A stretch of 64,000 bases of DNA from Legionella moravica DSM 19234 (GTDB taxonomy: Bacteria; Pseudomonadota; Gammaproteobacteria; Legionellales; Legionellaceae), in NCBI RefSeq assembly GCF_000423305.1, contig NZ_AUHS01000014.1, positions 1-64,000 on the forward strand, read 5' to 3'. This document shows, piece after piece, positions 57,198 through 64,000 of this stretch. The notes beneath the pieces were generated by a model. The model was not told the origin of the DNA and did no database searches. It was given only the letters and a program-made list of their open reading frames with translations. The position numbers and the translations under genes were made by a program. Position 1 is the first letter of the stretch; every line of letters starts with the position of its first letter.

Positions 57198-57312
57198 AAA
57201 AAACCTGTTATTATAAAATCCATAAATGATACCTCAGATTCACCATAGATTTAACTGCTGATTACTGTGAGTCAGGAATATAGAACTACTGCGAAATAAA
57301 GGATCACCACCT

Positions 57313-58401
57313 ATGAATGAACTGCAAGACACCCAGAAAGAAGACTCGGCTCTGCCAGCTGTAAGAAAACCCGTTGAACACGTTCTTTCCAAAAGAGTTA
57401 TTCTTTTAGTGTTGGTTCCTTCGTTAATAGTGCTGATTGCCATGATTTTATATTTCATGAGCGGACGTTATGTCGAAACAGAAAATGCATACGTCAAGGC
57501 AGATAAGATTCCAATCAGTGCCCAGGTTTCAGGAGTGGTTAAAGAAACACTCACTCATGAGAACCAGCATGTAGTTAAAGATCAACTTTTATATCGTCTT
57601 GATCCTTCTTCTTATCAAGTGGCATTAGCCAGGGCAGAATCTCGATTAGCCAAGGTTCGTATCGATATTCTCGCGCTTAAGGCAGCATACCATGCCAAAC
57701 AGGCAGAAATTGCTTTGGCACAAACCAAATATAATTTCTCTTTACGCAATAAAAAACGTCAATCCGATCTTGCAGCAAAACATTTCACTTCCACGTCAAC
57801 TCTCGATGAAGCCAAAGAAGGATCTGAACTTGCAGCACAACAAGTTATGGCTGTAGAACATGATTTGGAACGCTTGGCCGAATCTCTGGCGGGCAGTGTG
57901 GATGAACCGATTGAAAAACATCCTACCTACTTAATAGCGAAAGCAGAACTGGATCAAGCCAAACTGGATCTCCAGCATACAGAGGTTCGAGCGCCAATTT
58001 CTGGTACCATCAACTCGCCACCCAAACCGGGACAATTCATTTCGGCCGGGGCCATTACCATGACGCTGGTCACTAATGACCGCCCCTGGATCGAAGCAAA
58101 CTTCACAGAAAAAGAACTCACGAACATTCATCCCGGTCAATCCGTTACCGCAACCATAGACATCTATCCCAAGCTGAAATGGAAAGGCATCGTTGAGAGC
58201 ATCAGTCCTGCTACAGGTTCCGAGTTTTCAATTATCCCAGCTCAGAATGCTACAGGAAACTGGGTTAAAGTGGCGCAAAGAGTTGCTGTCCGTATTAAGT
58301 TAATCACAACGCCAGACAGCCCCCAACTTCGCTCCGGATTAAGTTCATGGGTGAAAATCGATACACAGGAACATTCTTCTTCAAAGAACAAATCAGCCTG
58401 A
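57313..58401 (+). CDS. emrA: EmrA-like membrane fusion protein of a tripartite efflux pump
   Basis: Periplasmic adaptor of 362 residues with one N-terminal membrane helix (VILLVLVPSLIVLIAMILYF). The HlyD biotinyl-lipoyl halves are VETENAYVKADKIPISAQVS and VRAPISGTINSPPKPGQFIS. A long helical hairpin lies between them and a beta-barrel domain follows. It connects the inner-membrane pump to an outer-membrane channel that is not in this locus. emrB starts 10 bp downstream. Confidence 0.9.
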   Translation: MNELQDTQKEDSALPAVRKPVEHVLSKRVILLVLVPSLIVLIAMILYFMSGRYVETENAYVKADKIPISAQVSGVVKETLTHENQHVVKDQLLYRLDPSSYQVALARAESRLAKVRIDILALKAAYHAKQAEIALAQTKYNFSLRNKKRQSDLAAKHFTSTSTLDEAKEGSELAAQQVMAVEHDLERLAESLAGSVDEPIEKHPTYLIAKAELDQAKLDLQHTEVRAPISGTINSPPKPGQFISAGAITMTLVTNDRPWIEANFTEKELTNIHPGQSVTATIDIYPKLKWKGIVESISPATGSEFSIIPAQNATGNWVKVAQRVAVRIKLITTPDSPQLRSGLSSWVKIDTQEHSSSKNKSA

Positions 58402-58411
58402 GTCACTCATT

Positions 58412-59971
58412 ATGCCCAATCTTTTAAAGACCTATCATTCGCATGCCCCGTCACGAAGGGTGTTTATTACCCTGTTCGTAATGCTTGCAACCATTATGCA
58501 AGCATTGGACACCACCATAGCGAATGTGGCGTTACCACATATGCAAGGAGGCATGGGCGCTACTCAAGAGCAAATTTCCTGGGTTCTTACTTCCTATATT
58601 GTAGCAGCAGCTATTTTTATGCCTCTGACTGGATTTTTAAGCAATAAATTTGGCCGTAAACGCATGTTTACCTGGGCTGTAGTCGGATTTACAGTAGCCT
58701 CCATGCTTTGCGGAGCAGCGCAAAGCTTGAACCAAATTGTCCTGTTTCGGTTGCTCCAGGGTGCTTTTGGAGCCAGCCTGGTTCCCATGTCACAATCAGT
58801 ATTATTAGATACCTATCCTCCAAAGCAGCACGGTGCAGCCATGGCCATCTGGGGCATGGGCGTCATGATAGGGCCCATACTCGGTCCATCCCTGGGCGGA
58901 TGGTTGACTGAATATTATAACTGGCGATGGGTGTTCTATATTAATTTGCCTATAGGATTGCTGGCATGGCTGGGATTAGCGACCTTTCTTGAGGAAAATA
59001 AATTAACTCGAGGTACTCATTTTGACCTGCTGGGCTTTACTTTCCTGGCTGTTGCCATTGGTTCATTACAATTGTTTCTGGACAGGGGGCAATCATTAGA
59101 CTGGTTAAACAGTAATGAAATCGTAATTGAAGGTATTTTATCCCTGATGTGCCTCTATTTATTCATTGCGCACATTATAACGGCTAAAAATCCTTTTCTT
59201 GATCCCGGGATGTTTCGAGATCGTAATTTCAGTGTCGGGCTCATGTTCATTTTTATCATAGGCATTATTTTACTTGCAACCATGGCATTACTTCCGCCTT
59301 ATTTACAAAGCCTTATGGGTTATCCCATCATCGATATAGGCCTGGTTATGGCACCAAGGGGAATAGGAACCATGGTCGCCATGATGATAGTCGGTAAATT
59401 GTCCGGCAAAGTGGATTCTCGCTATCAAATTTTTTTTGGATTGGTGCTAACCAGCTATTCATTATGGCTTATGACTTTATTCACTACAGATATCACCGCC
59501 AGCACAATTGTTTATACCGGTATAATTCAAGGATTTGGGTTGGGATTTATTTTTGTTCCTTTATCTACACTGGCCTTTGCAACTTTACCTGAACAATACC
59601 GCAACGACGGGACGCCTTTATTCAGCTTACTTAGAAACATAGGGAGCAGCATTGGAATTTCCATCGTTATGACCAAGTTAGCTCAAAATATTCAAGCCAA
59701 TCATGCGGCTTTTGCCAATTTCATCACCCCATTCAACCAAAATTTAAGACACGCTGGCGAATTAGGAGTCATGAATGTAAAGACTGCCCAGGGCTTAGCG
59801 TCACTAAATGCCGAAGTAACGCGTCAAGCCGCTACTTTAGCTTATTTACAGGATTTTCGCTTTATGATGTGGCTGGTACTCTGTGCGCTGCCTTTGCTTT
59901 TTTTATTAAAGTCCAATGTGACTAAAACGAAAAAGCACCTCCCCGGTGCCATGCCAGAACTTGAAATGTAA
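58412..59971 (+). CDS. emrB: EmrB-like DHA2 family drug:H+ antiporter
   Basis: A 519-residue protein with 14 predicted helices, the DHA2 layout. MQALDTTIANVALPHMQGG in helix 1, FGRKRMFTWAVVGFTVASML after helix 2, and LLQGAFGASLVPMSQS plus GVMIGPILGPSLGGWL (motif C) identify it. It forms a pump with the upstream emrA for hydrophobic compounds; substrates unknown. It is convergent with the large AAA gene. Confidence 0.93.
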   Translation: MPNLLKTYHSHAPSRRVFITLFVMLATIMQALDTTIANVALPHMQGGMGATQEQISWVLTSYIVAAAIFMPLTGFLSNKFGRKRMFTWAVVGFTVASMLCGAAQSLNQIVLFRLLQGAFGASLVPMSQSVLLDTYPPKQHGAAMAIWGMGVMIGPILGPSLGGWLTEYYNWRWVFYINLPIGLLAWLGLATFLEENKLTRGTHFDLLGFTFLAVAIGSLQLFLDRGQSLDWLNSNEIVIEGILSLMCLYLFIAHIITAKNPFLDPGMFRDRNFSVGLMFIFIIGIILLATMALLPPYLQSLMGYPIIDIGLVMAPRGIGTMVAMMIVGKLSGKVDSRYQIFFGLVLTSYSLWLMTLFTTDITASTIVYTGIIQGFGLGFIFVPLSTLAFATLPEQYRNDGTPLFSLLRNIGSSIGISIVMTKLAQNIQANHAAFANFITPFNQNLRHAGELGVMNVKTAQGLASLNAEVTRQAATLAYLQDFRFMMWLVLCALPLLFLLKSNVTKTKKHLPGAMPELEM

Positions 59972-60006
59972 CACGCATTGGGCACAGGGAACGGCAACAC
60001 AACAAA

Positions 60007-63000
60007 TCAGCGTCTCATCATCTTGGTCATGGCTTGATCTGATTCATACCCTCTTTCCATACGCTTCGATGAGTTAAAGAAACTGCTGCTTGAACTGAAC
60101 ACAGAACCTGCGGCGGAAGCAAGGCTCGAAGTGGAAGCACTACTTGAACTCGTACTTGAAACGTGTTGTTTTCCCTGTGTTTGTCGTGCACATTTAGTTT
60201 CCGCTGCAGCATGTTTGGTGCGCTCATCAACTCGTTCACGCTTTTTGGCATTAGTGTTAACAGTGCTTTGAGCAAGACGGAGCAAATCCCTGAATGTTGG
60301 GCCAGGAAGAAGCCGTTCTTGTTCAGCTCTTTGTCTATTATTCAAAAAGGCCTTAATCATGTCGCCAGCAACATTCTCTTTCACGCCTTCATTGATTAAA
60401 ATATTCAGCATTTCCTTTTTGGAATAAAGCGGCAGTTCTTCCGTAATAATCCGCCGGGATAAGGCAGTACTTGGTGCGCGGCGACCGGACAGGGCGATAG
60501 GATTTTGCGTTCCAATAATAAAAAATCCTGGAACATCAGGTGTATCCCCTTGCTGGGTTTTACCCATAAGAAGACTATTCAATAAATGTTCCATCATCGG
60601 AGAACTGTTAATCTCGTCAATGACCACAACCGCTCCCTCATGAAAAGCCTTAAGTAACAGCGCTTCCTTATCCGTAGCAGACATACTGACGGGGAGAACG
60701 TACATGGGGTGCTCACCAGGAGCCGGCACCGAGTTTCTGGACATGAGTTTAAACCCGCGAGCGATTAACGTTTGCTTTATTTGCTCGGACTTACCAATAC
60801 CGGGTTCTCCCTCAAAGGTTAAACCACCCAAACCACCGTAGCGTTGCACGTCATTTGCAGCCGACTGTTGGCGCCATTGTCTTAAATCCAGCACATCGTC
60901 CAACAGTTGCTGACTGCTCAACCGAGATTGAGTGAGAACAAAGTCCATCGGTTCACTGGATGTTGTGAGTGGCAGTGGATTCTTCGGCTCAAACTCCTTA
61001 ATAAACAGCGCTCTTTTTGATTTTGGCACCAGGTTAATCGCTATTTTAAAGGCATAATGAGCGGCAACGTCCAGGCGATTGGCCTGGGGATTTTTTTGAC
61101 AATAACTTTGGGTCAACAGAGCCATCATTTGTAATTCTCGAGGCGTGATTAACACGTCGGTGGTTGAGCAATCCACCATAAATCGATACACATCAAGAAT
61201 AACTCCAGACAGTTGAACGACTTCGGTATCATCGAGGAATTGGTGTTCCAATGCCGGTTTTAAAATCTTTTCATACAAAACAGCAACAGGTAAGGGTTCA
61301 AACTCCACCGCATTTCCGTGACGCTCAAAAAGTGTTGCAAGCCGTCGCTCATCACCATAACTCACCGGATTTCCAGCAAAAATCACTTTATGCTCGTCAC
61401 TCAAAGGGTAATAGGCACCTTCATAAAAAATACCCGGAGGAGTATGGAACAGTCCTTCAAATAAAGACCAATTCCCCGAGTTTAAAGTCGCCTCATCCAA
61501 AAACAGGTACTTCCGACCGGTTCGGGCATCCTGCGCCCAGGCTTTTATCGCATCGATGCCTTGATGCAGTTGTTCTCCCTCGTACACGAGCTCCTGGGTT
61601 ACAAAAGTCGTTTTTCCGACCCCAGACAGTCCCGAAAGAAACACATAGGGCGCTACGTCAAGCATTTGGTGCACTAAAGCGATTCGTGTCTGGGTAGATT
61701 CTTCTGCCTCCTGCATGGCCGTCATTGGATTTAGCGCCGCGAGGGGTTTGATTTGTGCCGTGTGCTGAGACAGCCCTGACCAGGCCGCATTACGTTTACG
61801 ACAGTCAGGAAAGGCCTGCCAATACGTGGTTCTGGCTTTTAGTTTGCACAACGGTTCGGTAGCGATAAACGGCTCCAGCTCATGAGGAAACTCACCAAGA
61901 CAGACTCTTTTATCCTGTTCACTGACTTCATGAACCTGAGTTTCAACCCATTGAAAACTCTTTGAATCTTCGGTAATCAAAAGTAATCGTCCGGGTTCTA
62001 TCCCTGTTTTCTTCCGTTGCACGATTAAAGACGCTAATTGGTCTTCCAGCTCTTTAGAAAAATGCCCTTTCAGAACAACATTCTTGCCTTCAGATAAAGC
62101 ATCAAGCAACCAGGATGAACGTTGATGAAATTCAAACTGAAGCACGGCTTCATTCAATCGTCCGTCAACACGAGTCAGTAAATCAGAAACCATTAATTCC
62201 GATACATCAATAATATGCCAATTCTGTTGCGATGCTGCCAACAGGGAAAGCGTTACATCACTATCCGTACTGTGTATGACTTCAGTTGGGGAAGGAAGAG
62301 CCGGATGCCAATTCGTCCGTTCCACAGGATTCACTACAGTATTGAGTTCCAATGAATCAGGAAGTGATGCTCCCTGAGCACACTGCACTCTTAATCTGAC
62401 TTGATGCTTTTGGCATTCAGTCAAAATCCTGGCCCAGTCATCTAATGAAATGGAGCGAGTGAGCATCACATCCAGAGTACTGCGCTGTGCCTGCTCGATC
62501 AACCCCGGCTCTTTTCTTAAACTGCAATCACTGGCTTCAGGGCGGTAAAAATGAAAATAATTAGCCAGACGGTGAGGATTAAGAACATGAGGAACCTCAT
62601 TTCCGCTGGTGTCCTCATCGGATAAATAATCGACCTGAAGCCATTTTTTTAATTCATTCAGGGCATATCCCTCTTGTTTATTCAGTTGGAGAAGAGCTGG
62701 GACAGGAATGGAACTGCCGGGAAAATAGCGTGTTCCAGGATAACAGGCTTCCATCCAAAACAGATTAAAATCCTCATCATCCCAAGGGCCATTTTGAATG
62801 GTGATGAGTCGTCCTTGCAGATTGGACAAAGCTCCTTCCTGAAACGTCAAATGAGAACCATCCAGATCCCAACGACCTAACAAGCGCTCTTTCCAATCAC
62901 TGGCATTGAATAAATTAATCACCAACCCCGCAGCAGCTTCCTCATCGATGGCGGTAGCTAACGGCGGGACCGATTGTTCTAATTGTTTTGCAGGGATGGG

Positions 63001-64000
63001 ACAGCGCTCTTTGGTGTTAAATCGCGAATAAAAATCATCCCCCTGATAGCAATCCGGTTTACTGGTATTGTACAAACCAATTATCTGGATGTGTTCAGGC
63101 ACTGGTGTTCCATCGGCATAGCCCTGTTCATCAAGCAGCGCGTTAAAGCGGACGATATCCTCAGCAGAAAATTGCTCGTAATTCACCAGGAGTACCGGTG
63201 ATTCCAGCCGATAATCCTCGGATAAAAAATCATGAAGCGGACCACCCGGTCCTTTACGTAAAATACCACGATTATTGAGATCTCGTTGAATAAAAGAGGC
63301 AGAGCAGATTAAATCATCCGGGGAATGGATGTAATACACGGGTCTATTGTTTAAATGACATTGTCTTTGTAACGCAAGCCGCAGTGCGTGCACCGATGTC
63401 GTAGAGCCAAGTTCAATCAAATGCTTTTTAGAATCGGCAGGGTGTAACACCTGCTGACAATATCCCTCCAGCGAATTGACTGATTTTGAAGGTTTATGCC
63501 AGGTTTTCAATACCTGCTCAAAATAATTACTATCCGAACTGCTTCTAAGAACGTCAATGAGTGTATTAGTCTGTTCCGAAGGTTGCGACGGCGCCGGACA
63601 ACCCATTATTTCAAAAAAAGAAGAATGATTTTTAGGGCCTGATCTGAGCAATATGCTAATGCCCTGCTGTTTTTGTTCCGGAGTCAGCCGTTTCATGCTT
63701 TGGTCCAACATGGCGGAATAATCATCTGGACACACACTTCGCAATTGAGCTAATAAACTACAGGTCAACTCCAGAGTGTGAGGAGTATTAAGCCCTCTGA
63801 ACCATGCAGGAATGCCCTGTAAATCGTTGAGCAACAGACCATGAAGTGCATCAGCACTAAATTGAAAATCCACGGGGATGAGGTCTAACAACTGCTTGGA
63901 ATTTTGATTGCAAATTAAATGAAACAATCCACCATGTTGAATGAACTGATTGGGATCACGAATTTCGGGAACTATGACATCACGGTCCATTTCAATACGA
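60007..64000 (-). CDS. giant multi-AAA ATPase resembling midasin/MoxR proteins, 5' partial
   Basis: The frame is open to the window edge, so the start is outside; 1327 residues are counted here from an internal Met at 63990. Two clear AAA modules are present. The first has Walker A GLSGVGKTT near 783, Walker B YLFLDEAT near 829 and sensor 1 VIFAGNP. The second has GEPGIGKS near 1060, VVVIDEINS near 1124 and FFIIGTQNPIALSGRRAPST, very like midasin and MoxR/CbbQ ATPases. Upstream, VLLVNYEQFSAEDIVRFNAL with IQIIGLYN (about 262-310) and GKNVVLKGHFSKEL (about 638) look like decayed AAA modules. The last 75 residues are Ser/Thr-rich and basic. Substrate remodelling is inferred; effector status is possible but unproven. 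Confidence 0.7.
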   Translation of the reverse strand, partial: RIEMDRDVIVPEIRDPNQFIQHGGLFHLICNQNSKQLLDLIPVDFQFSADALHGLLLNDLQGIPAWFRGLNTPHTLELTCSLLAQLRSVCPDDYSAMLDQSMKRLTPEQKQQGISILLRSGPKNHSSFFEIMGCPAPSQPSEQTNTLIDVLRSSSDSNYFEQVLKTWHKPSKSVNSLEGYCQQVLHPADSKKHLIELGSTTSVHALRLALQRQCHLNNRPVYYIHSPDDLICSASFIQRDLNNRGILRKGPGGPLHDFLSEDYRLESPVLLVNYEQFSAEDIVRFNALLDEQGYADGTPVPEHIQIIGLYNTSKPDCYQGDDFYSRFNTKERCPIPAKQLEQSVPPLATAIDEEAAAGLVINLFNASDWKERLLGRWDLDGSHLTFQEGALSNLQGRLITIQNGPWDDEDFNLFWMEACYPGTRYFPGSSIPVPALLQLNKQEGYALNELKKWLQVDYLSDEDTSGNEVPHVLNPHRLANYFHFYRPEASDCSLRKEPGLIEQAQRSTLDVMLTRSISLDDWARILTECQKHQVRLRVQCAQGASLPDSLELNTVVNPVERTNWHPALPSPTEVIHSTDSDVTLSLLAASQQNWHIIDVSELMVSDLLTRVDGRLNEAVLQFEFHQRSSWLLDALSEGKNVVLKGHFSKELEDQLASLIVQRKKTGIEPGRLLLITEDSKSFQWVETQVHEVSEQDKRVCLGEFPHELEPFIATEPLCKLKARTTYWQAFPDCRKRNAAWSGLSQHTAQIKPLAALNPMTAMQEAEESTQTRIALVHQMLDVAPYVFLSGLSGVGKTTFVTQELVYEGEQLHQGIDAIKAWAQDARTGRKYLFLDEATLNSGNWSLFEGLFHTPPGIFYEGAYYPLSDEHKVIFAGNPVSYGDERRLATLFERHGNAVEFEPLPVAVLYEKILKPALEHQFLDDTEVVQLSGVILDVYRFMVDCSTTDVLITPRELQMMALLTQSYCQKNPQANRLDVAAHYAFKIAINLVPKSKRALFIKEFEPKNPLPLTTSSEPMDFVLTQSRLSSQQLLDDVLDLRQWRQQSAANDVQRYGGLGGLTFEGEPGIGKSEQIKQTLIARGFKLMSRNSVPAPGEHPMYVLPVSMSATDKEALLLKAFHEGAVVVIDEINSSPMMEHLLNSLLMGKTQQGDTPDVPGFFIIGTQNPIALSGRRAPSTALSRRIITEELPLYSKKEMLNILINEGVKENVAGDMIKAFLNNRQRAEQERLLPGPTFRDLLRLAQSTVNTNAKKRERVDERTKHAAAETKCARQTQGKQHVSSTSSSSASTSSLASAAGSVFSSSSSFFNSSKRMERGYESDQAMTKMMRR

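Overview
The window is almost certainly a chromosomal segment of a Legionella species. It is AT-rich and gene-dense, and it combines housekeeping genes with a Dot/Icm-associated gene (lvgA by length and context), an apparent letE, two effector-like proteins (a repeat protein with a SidE-type phosphodiesterase domain and a Fic protein), polyhydroxybutyrate genes and a Fis protein. The order sdhCDAB-sucABCD-pdxH-letE-MFS-DUF945-fis with lvgA nearby matches what I remember of the lvgA-sdh-suc-letE neighbourhood in L. pneumophila. I could not compare sequences, so the species is not assigned.

Layout. 1-7 kb: a strong rRNA-type promoter points out of the left edge. It is followed by tyrS, a MepM-like M23 peptidase, a SpmA/SpmB pair, a DUF1460 amidase-like protein, a miniature ISAs1-type element (terminal repeats, 10-bp target duplication, in-frame deleted transposase) and queF. 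7-13 kb: accessory island with a 1330-residue effector-like protein (17 helical repeats of 34 residues plus a SidE-type PDE domain), inverted repeats, and a Fic protein with an altered core motif. 13-18 kb: PHB module (phasin, phaR, two phaB paralogues) with two matching operator-like sites around the phasin promoter, then a permease and an L-Ala-D/L-Glu-type epimerase. 18-30 kb: an unknown protein with a C-terminal membrane hairpin, a serine beta-lactamase-fold hydrolase, a small secreted protein, an acyl desaturase, mutM, a 681-residue unknown protein, plsC, ggt, coaD and lolB. 30-38 kb: tRNA-Gln, prs, two MFS transporters, fis, a DUF945 protein, an SseB-like protein and several hairpin repeats. 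38-50 kb: letE-like gene, pdxH and the TCA block sdhCDAB-sucAB-sucCD. 50-60 kb: an HDOD protein, an RDD protein, lvgA, feoABC behind a Fur box, zapE with an alpha/beta hydrolase, and an EmrAB-type efflux pair. 60-64 kb: the 3' part of a very large multi-AAA protein that resembles midasin/MoxR ATPases and has a serine-rich tail; its 5' end lies beyond the window.

How it fits together. sdh and suc supply consecutive TCA steps from 2-oxoglutarate to fumarate. The phasin/PhaR/PhaB group handles storage of carbon as PHB. letE, fis and lvgA connect the region to the intracellular life cycle and type IV secretion. FeoABC handles ferrous iron under probable Fur control. The strongest candidates for undescribed biology are the repeat+PDE protein, the AAA giant and the altered Fic protein. 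Many start codons were moved to internal ATG/GTG codons where a Shine-Dalgarno sequence or known family length decides; these choices are stated per gene.
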